NCBI GenBank assembly: GCA_022482625.1 | Contig: JAKVOU010000001.1 | Location: 3,086,784-3,150,783 of the forward strand | Direction: 5' to 3' | DNA: 64,000 bases | DNA from: Spirochaetia bacterium | GTDB lineage: Bacteria > Spirochaetota > Spirochaetia > Sphaerochaetales > Sphaerochaetaceae | Shown: positions 43,492 to 53,112 of the stretch, piece after piece | Layout of the letters: the number at the start of each line of letters is the position of its first letter | How positions within the stretch are numbered: position 1 is the stretch's first letter | The notes under the pieces: generated by a model | What the model saw: only the letters and a program-made list of their open reading frames with translations | What the model was told of the DNA's origin: nothing | Database searches by the model: none | Made by a program: the position numbers and the translations under genes

Positions 43492-44739
43492 ATGGAAAAG
43501 AAAAGATTGACAGAAGCTTTGCTTTCAAGATTTCTTTGTTATGCACGTATTGATTCGATGAGTGATGAAAAGATTGCCGATAAGGGGACGAAGCCTTCTA
43601 CTGCCTGCCAACTGGATATGTTCAAACAACTGAGAAGGGATTTGATTTCTTTGGGAATTGAGGATATCGAGGATGGGGGCTATTACCTCCTGGCCAGGAT
43701 CAAGGCAAATGTAAAGGGAGTACCGTGCATAGGCTTGATGGCCCATGTCGACACTGCACATGATGTAGAGGGAAATGGTGTCAAACCCATTGTCCATGAA
43801 AATTATGATGGCAATGATATTATCCTTGATGGTGTTACCATTACCCGTGCTGACAATCCTGAACTTGGTGATTATGTCGGCAGTACGGTAGTTACTTCTG
43901 ATGGGACAACACTCCTTGGTGCCGATGACAAAGCCGGTGTTGCGGAAATCATGGTGGTAGCCCAGCAACTGATGGAAGATACCTCATTGCACCATGGGGA
44001 AGTTGAGTTTATATTTACCAGCGATGAAGAAACTGGACATGGGATGGACCGTTTCCCTTATGAACATCTGCATTGCAGTACCTGCTATACGCTTGATGGT
44101 GGAGCCAGATATATCATTGAAACAGAATGTTTCAATGCCAGTCATGCAAAAGTGCTTTTTGAAGGGAAATCCTACCATTTCGGAGCTGCAAGGAATAGGA
44201 TGATCAATGCACTTAACCTTGCATCTAAATTCCTGCAGGCACTGCCGGCAGGTGAACAGCCTGATACCACTGAAGGCCGTGAGGGGTATTTTGGTCCGGA
44301 ACAACTCCAAGGTACTGTTGCCCATGCGCAACTGGATCTCTTGGTGAGAGATTTTGACTTGGATCAATTGGAGCGACGGGAAAATCTGCTCAGGCAGATT
44401 GCTGCAAGCCTCCAACAGACTTATCCTGGATCCAAGGTTTCTGTCGTGATTTCAAGACAATATTACAATATGCTCGAAATTGCAAAGCAGCATCCTTCAG
44501 CTGTACAGAATGTTCTGGAAGCAGGCAGACGATTATCCCAGCCTTTAAGTTTTGCAGTCATAAGGGGAGGAACCGATGGGGCCAGAATGGCAAATGAAGC
44601 GGATATTCCATGCCCGAATCTTTATACCGGCGGATACAATTACCATTCTCTATATGAATGGTGTGCCCTTGATGCCATGGCTGATGCTACGGCACTGGTG
44701 TTGGGAATCCTTGCCGTGGCTGCTGTTACTCAAGCATGA
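43492..44739 (+). CDS. pepT: Peptidase T (tripeptide aminopeptidase)
   Basis: This 415-residue M20-family zinc peptidase removes the N-terminal residue from tripeptides in the cytoplasm. The metal ligands are recognisable: HVDTAHD (first His/Asp), LLGADDKAGVAEIM (bridging Asp), DEETGHG (catalytic Glu pair) and the late His in GGYNYHSLYEW. The length matches family members. AGGAG lies 6 bases before the ATG. Its stop overlaps the start of the next gene (ATGA), so it heads an operon with two exported proteins. Confidence 0.95.
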   Translation: MEKKRLTEALLSRFLCYARIDSMSDEKIADKGTKPSTACQLDMFKQLRRDLISLGIEDIEDGGYYLLARIKANVKGVPCIGLMAHVDTAHDVEGNGVKPIVHENYDGNDIILDGVTITRADNPELGDYVGSTVVTSDGTTLLGADDKAGVAEIMVVAQQLMEDTSLHHGEVEFIFTSDEETGHGMDRFPYEHLHCSTCYTLDGGARYIIETECFNASHAKVLFEGKSYHFGAARNRMINALNLASKFLQALPAGEQPDTTEGREGYFGPEQLQGTVAHAQLDLLVRDFDLDQLERRENLLRQIAASLQQTYPGSKVSVVISRQYYNMLEIAKQHPSAVQNVLEAGRRLSQPLSFAVIRGGTDGARMANEADIPCPNLYTGGYNYHSLYEWCALDAMADATALVLGILAVAAVTQA

Positions 44740-45677
44740 AACGTCATCTCCTGCTGTTTCTGATACTTGTATCTTTTTTCCCTTTTTCTTTGTCTGCACT
44801 GAAAGTGCAAGGAGAGGATTTATCTGCGGAACTTGAAGGTGGAATTGCCCAGGCTGTGTTTGAAGGGTGCAAGGACAGAATTGATTTGAAAGATGTACAG
44901 GTGCATGTATCCGATCTGATTGATGATGGAAAGCAAATCAGCTTTACATTGTCAATGGAGAAAAGTAACAAGGAACCTCTTTCATTTGATGTTTGGGCAC
45001 AGGATGAAATACAGATGAAACAGCAGATTGTGATGAATCTGCGCTATGTGCTGTTGCCGTGGCTTGATGATTGTGGGCAACCGTCAATTGCCTATGCCGA
45101 TGACCCTATATATTCTTTCAAACAGGTAGATGATTTCAGTGTAGGTGAATATTGTCGATTGGTTTCCTGTCAGGGAAAAAAACTTGGACTTGGAAGGATC
45201 GTAGCATCATATGATGACTATGATTCGTTGCAACGTATTCGGGGGACAGGCTTTGCCCCTGGTACACGACTGGGGCAGGGACCCCAATGGCAGATAGGTC
45301 TTGGAGCTGATTATTTGATTGATACCGGTACTTATGGCTGTACGGTTTCAGTTGCGTATTCCCATCTGCCATTCTGTAAACTTCCATGGTCCTTGTTCCA
45401 GCCGATTATGGAATTTAGTTTTTCCCAACAAAAGCTTGGTTTGGGTTTCCAGTATGATCTGCCGTTTTCTATATTTGGATGGAGAGGCGGTACATTCATC
45501 ACTGACGGAGGACTTTTTGCTCGGGGGATGCTGGAAACTGATTTAGAAAGTCTGTCAGCTTCATACGCTATAGGTTATCGTTGGATGTTGAATGAAAAAC
45601 TATATCTTTGGTCGGATGTAGGACAGACATCAGATGGAATTACTGAAGTCGGCCTTGGGCTGACAGTCATGGAATAG
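44736..45677 (+). CDS. Exported protein of unknown function, probable outer-membrane association
   Basis: This 313-residue protein has a signal peptide (MKRHLLLFLILVSFFPFSLSA). Residues about 25-140 form a mixed domain containing a GEDLSAELEGGIAQ-type start. The C-terminal 150 residues have glycine- and aromatic-rich strands (QWQIGLGADYLIDTGTYG, KLGLGFQYDLPFSIFGWRG) typical of a small outer-membrane barrel. It was not matched to a family. It is translationally coupled to pepT and lies 7 bases ahead of an LPP20-like lipoprotein gene. A joint envelope function with that lipoprotein is plausible. Confidence 0.5.
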   Translation: MKRHLLLFLILVSFFPFSLSALKVQGEDLSAELEGGIAQAVFEGCKDRIDLKDVQVHVSDLIDDGKQISFTLSMEKSNKEPLSFDVWAQDEIQMKQQIVMNLRYVLLPWLDDCGQPSIAYADDPIYSFKQVDDFSVGEYCRLVSCQGKKLGLGRIVASYDDYDSLQRIRGTGFAPGTRLGQGPQWQIGLGADYLIDTGTYGCTVSVAYSHLPFCKLPWSLFQPIMEFSFSQQKLGLGFQYDLPFSIFGWRGGTFITDGGLFARGMLETDLESLSASYAIGYRWMLNEKLYLWSDVGQTSDGITEVGLGLTVME

Positions 45678-45684
45678 GAAAAAT

Positions 45685-47049
45685 ATGAAAAAACTGGGTG
45701 TTTTGCTGTGCATCAGTCTGGTTTTAATGATTTCCTGTATTTCTACAGGTTCCGAACGACTGTCTGACAGACCATATTGGATTGATCATCAGGTAAAAAT
45801 CGAAGGTAAGGTCTGTTATCATGGTTTCGGAGAAGCTGTAAAATCGCAGGATGCAGTTTTCAATGCATGCAAATTTGCATTGCAGGTCTTTATGAAAGAA
45901 AGAGGTAATGGCGATGTATCCGTATTGGCGGATGAACTTGCCAGGACTTCTGAGGCTGAGAATGGACGTTTCAAGCTCGAATATCAATATATGGAACAAG
46001 GACGGGACGGCAGCTGGGAAGCCTATGTCCTGATGTCCGTAACGGATACTTATGATAAGCAAAGCCGTGATGAATATAAAGAAGCCGTTGCTTCCTGTGA
46101 GGCAAAGGTCCAGGAACTTATCAACAGCAGTGATGCCGCTTATAGACAGAATAATGACTATCAAGCAATCGTAGATTTGCTTGATGCCTATATGCTGGCA
46201 CGAAAAGGGCCGATAGGTGAGGCTGCTTTCAGCTTGCAAGTCCTGCTGGACCGTGCCATAAAGATGATTGGTAATCTTTCTGTTTCGATAAAGGATCTTG
46301 AAAGAAGCAAGGCTACCTGTACTATCAGAGTGCGAAGAAATTCGGGATTTATCCACCCTAATGTCGTCGGTGCAAAGTTCTTTGTAACTTATCGTGCATT
46401 CAATGCTGTAAATGCTTCTTATACGGCTTCCTATAGTTTTGTTACACAGAAGGACGGACAATTCCATTTGTCGATTCCGAATAGGCAGTTGACGGCATCG
46501 GGTATTATGACCGTGAGGCTTGATTTGACCCAGCAGCTGGAAAAATTGAAAGAAGCTGGTTATATGGATGCTTACGACCAAGTAGAAGCCGCTAATCATG
46601 GACGTATAATCAGTTATGACAAGCAGATACTGCTTAATGGGAAAAAACTGGCATTGGATACACTGGCCAATGATGCGACACAGAATCCGTTGGACACTTC
46701 CGGTATGGATAACATATTGTCATCATTTCTTCTTTCTTGTGATAATTCTGTCTATACACTTGCGATAAAACAGGATGATGTGGATGAAATCCTTGCTCAG
46801 GCAAAGTTGCACGGATGTGAGTATGCTGTACTGTGCAAAGCAGAAATTGTTGACGAACAAATGGGTACCGATGCCTCTGCCTTGGTTTCAGGTTCCGTGG
46901 AACTTTACCGTGTTTCGGATGGTAACAAGCTCTTTGTTTCCGATTTGCAGCAGTTCTGTGCAAACGGACAAGACCAGGCGGAAGCCCGCAAAAAGGCTTT
47001 TGCCGGTATAGCCAATAGACTATGTGCTGTATTGCTGTCCTCTACCTGA
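45685..47049 (+). CDS. LPP20-like lipoprotein
   Basis: This 454-residue protein has a lipobox (LVLMISC, Cys near 18). Its first region, PYWIDHQVKIEGKVCYHGFG followed by a helix of Ala residues, matches the LPP20-type lipoprotein domain found in surface proteins of several Gram-negatives. The C-terminal half includes a second domain with a CsgG/LpoB-like feel (LHGCEYAVLCKAEIVDEQMG). Its function is unknown; such proteins often help assemble envelope structures. AGGA precedes the ATG. Its end overlaps the convergent GDPD gene by 8 bases. Confidence 0.6.
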   Translation: MKKLGVLLCISLVLMISCISTGSERLSDRPYWIDHQVKIEGKVCYHGFGEAVKSQDAVFNACKFALQVFMKERGNGDVSVLADELARTSEAENGRFKLEYQYMEQGRDGSWEAYVLMSVTDTYDKQSRDEYKEAVASCEAKVQELINSSDAAYRQNNDYQAIVDLLDAYMLARKGPIGEAAFSLQVLLDRAIKMIGNLSVSIKDLERSKATCTIRVRRNSGFIHPNVVGAKFFVTYRAFNAVNASYTASYSFVTQKDGQFHLSIPNRQLTASGIMTVRLDLTQQLEKLKEAGYMDAYDQVEAANHGRIISYDKQILLNGKKLALDTLANDATQNPLDTSGMDNILSSFLLSCDNSVYTLAIKQDDVDEILAQAKLHGCEYAVLCKAEIVDEQMGTDASALVSGSVELYRVSDGNKLFVSDLQQFCANGQDQAEARKKAFAGIANRLCAVLLSST

Positions 47050-47809
47050 ACAGACCGGTTCCTTGAAGCAACAGGGGATTATTGCTGATGACACCACTTA
47101 CACCCAGATTGACTACCCGTTTTGCTTCCGTAGGATCATCCACGGTCCAGCAGACAACATCATAATCATCAACACTCATCTTTTCCATGAATTTTTCAGT
47201 GACTTGAATGTGCTCAGGTTTTAGATAGCTGCAGTGGCAGAGATGTCTTCCGAAACCTTTTCTCAATAGCCAAGGAACTTCCCGATTGTTGCTGAAGATG
47301 ACTGCATCTCTGAATGAATAGTTGCTTGTTTTTTCAAAAGCTCTCAATGCAAAGGGGTTGAAGGATGAAATGGTACAGTTGAGGACAAGCCCATGTGATT
47401 TGATGATTTCATAAGTAGACTTGGCAAGTTCTCCGACATATATTTTTGGACTCTTGAGTTCAATATCATAGGTAACAGAGTCTTTGCACAAGTCAAAGAC
47501 TTCGCCCAGAAGAGGAATTGTTTCACCTTTGAACGCTTTGCCTTTATGTAAACCAACATCGAGGGATTTGATTTCGTCAAGTGTCAGGTCCTCGACGATA
47601 AGGTTCTTTCCGCTGACTCTTTGCAGATTGCTGTCATGCACAACGACTATTTCGCCTGTCTTGACACGATGGACATCCAGTTCAATGCCATGGATCCTAT
47701 GTTCCAGGCAGAGTCCAAAAGCAGTCAGGGTATTCTCCGGTGCAAGCGTGCTGAGTCCTCGGTGACCGTAAAGCAAAGGTCTGCTGTCTTTGATATTATT
47801 CATATTCAA
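47042..47809 (-). CDS. Glycerophosphodiester phosphodiesterase
   Basis: This 255-residue GDPD barrel releases glycerol-3-phosphate and an alcohol from glycerophosphodiesters. It has YGHRGLSTLAPENTL (catalytic His and Arg), IELDVHRVKTG (metal-binding Glu/Asp), the second catalytic His in VVVHDSNL and the metal-binding Glu in YDIELKSP. There is no signal peptide, so it acts in the cytoplasm like UgpQ. The TTG at 47809 has AGGA 6 bases upstream; an ATG at 47803 is an alternative but is 12 bases from it. The 3' end overlaps the LPP20-like gene. Confidence 0.92.
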   Translation of the reverse strand: MNMNNIKDSRPLLYGHRGLSTLAPENTLTAFGLCLEHRIHGIELDVHRVKTGEIVVVHDSNLQRVSGKNLIVEDLTLDEIKSLDVGLHKGKAFKGETIPLLGEVFDLCKDSVTYDIELKSPKIYVGELAKSTYEIIKSHGLVLNCTISSFNPFALRAFEKTSNYSFRDAVIFSNNREVPWLLRKGFGRHLCHCSYLKPEHIQVTEKFMEKMSVDDYDVVCWTVDDPTEAKRVVNLGVSGVISNNPLLLQGTGLFR

Positions 47810-47981
47810 ACCGTATCCTGAAAGGTCAGGTTTTGCAATAAGGTTTTGTCTGTTGGCTTTGGGGGGACACTATATGTCCCTGCTTATGAAGTATACTTAA
47901 GAACTGTGAGGTGGCTTGCAGCTGCCTATGACTTGATTACAGCTGTATATTTTGCTATCGTTTCGAAATATGGAGGGGTTG

Positions 47982-50921
47982 ATGAGTGACCTTAAATTCT
48001 CTGTAGGCGATGAAATCAATGGCTTTCGCCTGGAACAGATTGATGAACTGCCTGACTACCATGGTCTAGGATATCTTTTCAAGCATGTCAGGACTGGGAT
48101 GGAAGTCTACCAGGTAGCTAATGATGACCGTGAGCTTTTCTTTTCTTATGTATTCAGGACCACTCCGACCAATGACAGCGGAGTTGCCCATATAATTGAG
48201 CACAGCGTGCTTTCCGGTTCGGAAAAATATCCTCTGCGTGATCCTTTCATGGAACTTCAGAAAGGAAGTGCAAATACTTTTATGAATGCTCTTACCTATC
48301 CTGAAAAAACACTTTTTCCGGGTGCCAGTCCTTTGCCAAAGGATTTCGAGCACTTGTTCAAGGTATATACTGATGCAGTCTTTGCCCCATTGCTCAGGGA
48401 AGAGACTTTCTTGCAGGAAGGCATCAGGCTTACGTGTGATGATGATGATAATTTCCGGTTTGAAGGCGTCGTATTCAATGAAATGCTCGGAGATTTTTCT
48501 GATGCTGGCAATGTCATCTTTTCCAGTATCATCAGGATGCTTTTCCCTGATTCGCTCTATTCATTTGTCAGCGGTGGTGATCCTGCCAAGATAATCAATT
48601 TGAATTATCAGCAGTTCAAAGCTTATTACTACCAGCACTATCACCCGAACAACTGTCGCCTGTTCCTTTATGGAAAATTGAGGATAGGTGAATACTTTGA
48701 TTTCCTTGATAAGGAATATCTGTCCAGCCGTTCTCTCATACAAGCCCCGCCTGCAAAACTTGAAAGCCTGGATTGGGATACTCCGCGTACTACCAGTGTG
48801 ACTTGTCCCAAGGATGGCTCAAAAGGTTCAAGTGTCCTTCTGGCATTCAGTACAGCGAAATCAGATGATAGCTTGGAAGTACTGACGCTCTCCTGCCTGA
48901 CTGATCTGCTTATCGGTTCACCGGGAACTCCTCTATACAAAGCTATGATTGATTCAAAGCTTGGAGAGGATGTTTCCAATGTCTGTGGGATGAGTTCCGA
49001 TTTCTATCAAATGCCGTTTATCGTCGGATTTTCTGGTGCTGATCCTGCAAATGCTGAAAAAATTGAAGATTTTCTCCTTGGGAAGATGAAGGAAATAGCA
49101 AAAGATGGTTTTGATGCTGAACAAGTAGCAGGAACTCTGAAACGACTTCGCTTCCAGGAACTTGAAATTCCTGGAGGTAAACCTATGGGCTTTGTTGCTC
49201 TGCGAAGATGTCTGAGAGGGTGGCTGAGCGGACATGGACCAGAGCATACCATTGCAACAGGAAGCGTCTTGCGCGAGCTTGAGAAAAAACTCAAGGAAAA
49301 TCCTCGTTATTTTGAAGATTGGATGCAGGAACATCTTATCAACAACAATCACAGGTTGTTGCTGACAGCTGTACCTGATGAAAAACACCTTGAAAGACAG
49401 AAGAAGGTCATTGCTTCCAAGTTGACTGCCATGACAGTGGATTTGGATGTGGATGCAAGGAAAAAACTTCGTGAAAAGACAGTGGGCTTTGAAGCTTTTC
49501 AGAAAAGCAGTGACAGTCCGGAAGTCCTTTCTACGATTCCGCATTTGCATATCGATGATCTTCCCCGAGAGATTATACCGTCCGTTCATAAGAAAAGCAG
49601 TGATCTTGGTTGTGTGATCTGGAAACTTGAAATGCCCACCAATGGTATTTCCTATGTCAATTTTGCCTTGCATCTTGAAGATCTGAGTATGGATGAATTG
49701 CTTCTGATGCCGCTGTTGAACAGTGTATTTGATATGTCAGGGGTAGGAGAACTTGATTATATCCAGGTAACTACCAAGATGAAAAACCTGACAGGAAGTT
49801 TCCAGCTGATGATGGAGGGGGGAGAAACTGTCGATGGAAATGAGATGCTTTGCCTGCTGGGGCAGGCAAAGATGCTTGATGCTGATCTGGAAGAAGCCCT
49901 CGGTTTTATCAGCAGGATCATACGGGAAGCCCATATGGATGATTTGGAACGAATCTGGGCTGCCGTGGTTGATAGCAAGGGTATCTATGCCTCTGCGGCA
50001 GCTTATAATGGACATCGTCTCGCGTCGATTGCTGCTTCCAGTGTTTTTTCCAACCAGAACTTTGAAGTGGAATATCTGTTGGGAATCAGGCAGTGGAAAT
50101 TTCTTGCCAGTCTTCAGCGTGAGGATATGCCACGGATTTCAAAAGAACTGATAGCCCTTCAGAAGAAATTGACAAACCGTAATCGCTTGGAAATTCACCT
50201 TACCTGCGATGGGCAGATGATGAATGAAAACAAAAAGAAACTGCATGATTTCATCAAGAGTTTTCCTCTTGGAGAAAAGATTGCCTGTGCTGAAAGATAT
50301 TATCCTGAGGTTGCTCAAAGGAAAAGCTGTACGGTCAGTATCATGACCTTGCCCTCTGATGTCAGCTATACCAGCATGGTACTTCCAGGCGCGGGGCTTA
50401 AGGAAAAGGACAATGCGGTTCAGCGCATTTTGGCTTCCATACTGTCTGGCAATGACTTATGGTCTGTCATAAGGGGACAGGGCGGTGCCTATGGCGTAGA
50501 TTGCTACGTAGAAAATCTGGAACGTCTGTTTATCTTTACGTCCTATCGGGATCCGAACATAGCATCAACGCTTTCATATTTCCGTCAGGTATTGGAAAAA
50601 TATTCAAAGACAGATGTTGATGAAGAAAGACTGGAAGATGCCATTGTCAGCAATGTATCCAGCGACCTCAGGCCGTTTGGTCCTGCACAACAGTCATTGA
50701 TAGATTTCAGAAGGATTCTTTACGGAATAACTGATGATATACGCCGTTTCTCCAGAAACTCGATTCTTGCTGTCACCGCAGCTGATGTACGGGAAGAGGC
50801 AAAGCTTCTGCTTGATTCACCTCTGAGCTCTTATGCAGTGCTTACCGGAGAGCAACTCTTTGAAATTGAAAAAGAAAAGCTTGAAATCCTTCATGTTACT
50901 CCATCAGCTCTTCCTCTATAA
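47982..50921 (+). CDS. M16C-family metallopeptidase (presequence-protease-like)
   Basis: This 979-residue zinc peptidase carries the inverted motif HIIEH near residue 70 and downstream glutamates of the M16 active site. It has four M16-type half-domains in one chain, as in human PreP and bacterial insulinase-type enzymes. There is no signal peptide, so it probably degrades peptides in the cytoplasm. The C-terminal half shows the substrate-binding pair in GQGGAYGVDCY. The ATG at 47982 is chosen because GGAGG lies 5 bases upstream; in-frame codons at 47952 and 47970 are upstream of it. It is transcribed alone with a terminator. Confidence 0.92.
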   Translation: MSDLKFSVGDEINGFRLEQIDELPDYHGLGYLFKHVRTGMEVYQVANDDRELFFSYVFRTTPTNDSGVAHIIEHSVLSGSEKYPLRDPFMELQKGSANTFMNALTYPEKTLFPGASPLPKDFEHLFKVYTDAVFAPLLREETFLQEGIRLTCDDDDNFRFEGVVFNEMLGDFSDAGNVIFSSIIRMLFPDSLYSFVSGGDPAKIINLNYQQFKAYYYQHYHPNNCRLFLYGKLRIGEYFDFLDKEYLSSRSLIQAPPAKLESLDWDTPRTTSVTCPKDGSKGSSVLLAFSTAKSDDSLEVLTLSCLTDLLIGSPGTPLYKAMIDSKLGEDVSNVCGMSSDFYQMPFIVGFSGADPANAEKIEDFLLGKMKEIAKDGFDAEQVAGTLKRLRFQELEIPGGKPMGFVALRRCLRGWLSGHGPEHTIATGSVLRELEKKLKENPRYFEDWMQEHLINNNHRLLLTAVPDEKHLERQKKVIASKLTAMTVDLDVDARKKLREKTVGFEAFQKSSDSPEVLSTIPHLHIDDLPREIIPSVHKKSSDLGCVIWKLEMPTNGISYVNFALHLEDLSMDELLLMPLLNSVFDMSGVGELDYIQVTTKMKNLTGSFQLMMEGGETVDGNEMLCLLGQAKMLDADLEEALGFISRIIREAHMDDLERIWAAVVDSKGIYASAAAYNGHRLASIAASSVFSNQNFEVEYLLGIRQWKFLASLQREDMPRISKELIALQKKLTNRNRLEIHLTCDGQMMNENKKKLHDFIKSFPLGEKIACAERYYPEVAQRKSCTVSIMTLPSDVSYTSMVLPGAGLKEKDNAVQRILASILSGNDLWSVIRGQGGAYGVDCYVENLERLFIFTSYRDPNIASTLSYFRQVLEKYSKTDVDEERLEDAIVSNVSSDLRPFGPAQQSLIDFRRILYGITDDIRRFSRNSILAVTAADVREEAKLLLDSPLSSYAVLTGEQLFEIEKEKLEILHVTPSALPL

Positions 50922-50928
50922 AATGATA

Positions 50929-50952
50929 CAACCGGAGCAGTAGCTCCGGTTG
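50929..50952. terminator. Bidirectional hairpin after the M16C gene
   Basis: A perfect 10-bp stem CAACCGGAGC/GCTCCGGTTG with loop AGTA. The T-rich tail is weak on both strands (CCTTTGATTTT on plus, TATCATTTTAT on minus). It separates two convergent genes. Confidence 0.8.
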
Positions 50953-50977
50953 CCTTTGATTTTATAGTATATGATTC

Positions 50978-51322
50978 TCAATAAACGGGTGGTAATCCTT
51001 CCTGGAATAGCAATGCACTTGCACGATAGGAAGAGTATTTTGTCGCTATGATTGCTATATCTAATTCTTGGGCCATTTCAATCATTGCCTTGCTTGGTGT
51101 CTTATCCCTGACTATCAATATATTGGAGATATCACTCATTTCTGCTGTCCGGATTACTTGGTTGGTAGCCAGACCTGTAATGAGCAGGACGTCATCCTCC
51201 AGAATGGTCAGTACATCACTCATAAGGTCACTCGAAAATCCATGTTTTACTTCCTTTTCCAAATGATCCTCATGGCAAAGTAGCTGTCCGTTGACAATTC
51301 TAACTACATCTTTCAGTTTCAT
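50978..51322 (-). CDS. DRTGG-domain protein
   Basis: This 114-residue protein consists of a single DRTGG-type domain. It opens with MKLKDVVRIVNGQLL and has the central LLITGLATNQVIRTAE followed by ILIVRDKTPSK. In other anaerobes free-standing DRTGG proteins commonly accompany HydABC-type hydrogenase genes and GHKL ATPases, and may bind a nucleotide. Here it lies 15 kb from the hydrogenase operon. No catalytic residue was identified. The gene is single, on the minus strand, convergent with the M16C gene. Confidence 0.8.
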   Translation of the reverse strand: MKLKDVVRIVNGQLLCHEDHLEKEVKHGFSSDLMSDVLTILEDDVLLITGLATNQVIRTAEMSDISNILIVRDKTPSKAMIEMAQELDIAIIATKYSSYRASALLFQEGLPPVY

Positions 51323-51559
51323 GTAAACAGTATAGCATCATTTTGCATAATTTGAATAGCTGTTTCCTTGGATTGAACCTATATTGATGTATAAATATCG
51401 AACGTAGACTAATATAACAGGTAAAAGATACGATTTGGCTGGACTTATAGGCTGATCTGTTGTAAGGTTATCACTGGATTTGTTGCAGGATGGGGTCTTT
51501 GCAGATGGGGTGATGCGAGATTCTTGGCAACAAAACTGCTTATTCCTGAGGTACGCAAC

Positions 51560-52369
51560 ATGAAGCTAGCTATGAAGACAAGCATTGCATCCCTGTTTTT
51601 TTCCGCCATTGCCTGCCTTGCAGTTTTTCCGGCGCCCAACGCAGAAGAGAAGAATACTGATTCTGCTCAGCTTGTGGCGACCGTTATGGACAACCAGAAG
51701 ATGCATGTCGTTACCGTAAACGACTTGGATGATTTGGAATTGCCTACGACATTGGAACAGAAGTTCAGTTATGCTTATTCCTATCTTTTGTTTCTCTCAA
51801 CGATTCAGCAAAATGTAGCCTTGGATGGCAAATACTATGCAAAAGGTGCATTGGATGCTGCAAATTCCCGTTGCCTGTATACAAAGGAAGAACTTGCCCA
51901 GATCATTCAGGAAATGCAGAAGAAGCTTATCTTGCAGGCTCAGAATGAATATAATAAGAAGGCAGAGGACAACCAGAAAAAGACACAGGTATTCTTGAAA
52001 GAAAATGCATCAAAGGAAGGTATAGAACAGACTGGAGATGGCATTCAATATAAAGTTCTAAGTGAGGGTGACGGGCCGATGCCTCAGGCTGGTCAGAATG
52101 TAAAGATCAGCTATAAGATTACAACACTTGACGGCAAAGTCGTTGACCAATCGAACGGCGAACAGGTGTTTTCAATGGATTCTCTTTCATCTGTATTTTC
52201 GGGTGCATTGAAGATCATGCATACCGGAGCAGAGAACTTGTTCTATGTACCATCTGCACTGGTCAATGGGATAAACAGGTTCCAGGGACTGGAACCGAAT
52301 ATATTGCTTCTGATTGATGTCAAATTATCGGAAATCATACCGGTAAAGACAACCGAGTCTCACCAGTAG
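51560..52369 (+). CDS. Exported FKBP-type peptidyl-prolyl isomerase-like protein
   Basis: This 269-residue protein has a signal peptide (MKTSIASLFFSAIACLAVF). A helical N-terminal dimerisation region follows, like FkpA/Mip (residues about 60-150), and then an FKBP domain near 165-260 (VLSEGDGPMPQAGQNVKISY). Several residues that line the FKBP pocket, such as the usual FDSS motif, are replaced (VVDQSNG), so isomerase activity may be low. It probably acts as a periplasmic chaperone. The ATG at 51560 is used, with GAGG 8 bases upstream; the longer frame from 51524 adds residues before the signal peptide. The HdeD-like gene follows 16 bases later. Confidence 0.82.
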   Translation: MKLAMKTSIASLFFSAIACLAVFPAPNAEEKNTDSAQLVATVMDNQKMHVVTVNDLDDLELPTTLEQKFSYAYSYLLFLSTIQQNVALDGKYYAKGALDAANSRCLYTKEELAQIIQEMQKKLILQAQNEYNKKAEDNQKKTQVFLKENASKEGIEQTGDGIQYKVLSEGDGPMPQAGQNVKISYKITTLDGKVVDQSNGEQVFSMDSLSSVFSGALKIMHTGAENLFYVPSALVNGINRFQGLEPNILLLIDVKLSEIIPVKTTESHQ

Positions 52370-52385
52370 GGAGGAAGTATCTATT

Positions 52386-53003
52386 ATGAGTGGGGAAAAA
52401 AGTACGTATGGTTTTTTCAAGAACAGTTTTCTTGTTCGCCTGATATTGGGAGTACTCCTGATTGTCCTAGGCTTATATCTTCTGTTGGCCAATAGCGAAC
52501 ATGTTCTGGCTATCCTGATTGTTATTTTTGGTATAGGAAGCATCATTACCGGAGCGCGGGAATTGTTCCAGCAATCAATCTATGCTGAATTCCATCTTGC
52601 ACATACTACCTCAGTCATCGTTGCTGTGGTCGATCTTGTCGTCGGAATCCTAGTGCTTGTCTATCCACATACATCAGCCTCCATAGCCGTGAAGGCCGTT
52701 TTTTATCTTCTTGCAATACAGCTTGCTGTTTCAGGAATCTCAAATGCATTCATGGCGTTGACTGTCAAACGGAAAAGCGGTCTTCCTATCCTGAGTCAGA
52801 TGATTCTTGCTCTTGTTGATATCCTGCTTGCCATCATCTGTATTATGTTCAGTGCGGATTTAGCCAGTATCATACTGAAGATAATCGGAGTAGGCATACT
52901 TGTCGGTGGGATAGGCATGTTCCTGTATGGCCTGAGGCTGAACAGGCTCAGGAAAGAGGCAAAGGCGAAGACGATTGAAGGAGATGTCGAACCCTTGGAA
53001 TGA
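52386..53003 (+). CDS. HdeD/DUF308-family membrane protein
   Basis: This 205-residue inner-membrane protein has about six hydrophobic helices in three pairs (LILGVLLIVLGLYLLL; AILIVIFGIGSIITGA and so on), the layout of HdeD/DUF308 proteins linked to acid resistance in enterics. The short soluble C-terminus is charged. Its role here is unknown. It is probably co-transcribed with the FKBP-like gene (16-base gap, AGGAAG site). No terminator was seen before the his promoter at 53032. Confidence 0.82.
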   Translation: MSGEKSTYGFFKNSFLVRLILGVLLIVLGLYLLLANSEHVLAILIVIFGIGSIITGARELFQQSIYAEFHLAHTTSVIVAVVDLVVGILVLVYPHTSASIAVKAVFYLLAIQLAVSGISNAFMALTVKRKSGLPILSQMILALVDILLAIICIMFSADLASIILKIIGVGILVGGIGMFLYGLRLNRLRKEAKAKTIEGDVEPLE

Positions 53004-53031
53004 TCGTTTTTCTCTAATATTACGCAATGTA

Positions 53032-53058
53032 TTGACACAACTTAGGTGAAAGTATAAG
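53032..53058 (+). promoter_or_regulatory. his operon promoter
   Basis: A perfect TTGACA (53032-53037) is followed by TATAAG at 53053-53058 (spacing 15), or by TAAGGT with spacing 17. Transcription would start near 53065-53067, only a few bases before the leader-peptide ATG at 53068. Confidence 0.65.
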
Positions 53059-53067
53059 GTGCACAGT

Positions 53068-53112
53068 ATGAAGATTACAACAACCAGAATCCATCATCAT
53101 TACGTGTTTTAA
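53068..53112 (+). CDS. hisL: Histidine operon leader peptide
   Basis: A 14-codon reading frame encodes MKITTTRIHHHYVF, with three consecutive His codons (53092-53100) close before the stop TAA. It lies between the his promoter and a strong hairpin upstream of hisG. Ribosome stalling at the His codons when charged tRNA-His is scarce would decide which RNA structure forms, as in enterobacterial hisL. AGGTG stands 6 bases before the ATG, but it may be at or before the transcription start. The frame is too short for gene-finding programs. Its composition and position are hard to explain by chance. Confidence 0.85.
   Translation: MKITTTRIHHHYVF

Noticed and set aside
48954-49673. A 239-codon minus-strand frame inside the M16C peptidase gene
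   Set aside because: It is antisense to a clear coding region and has no recognisable domain.
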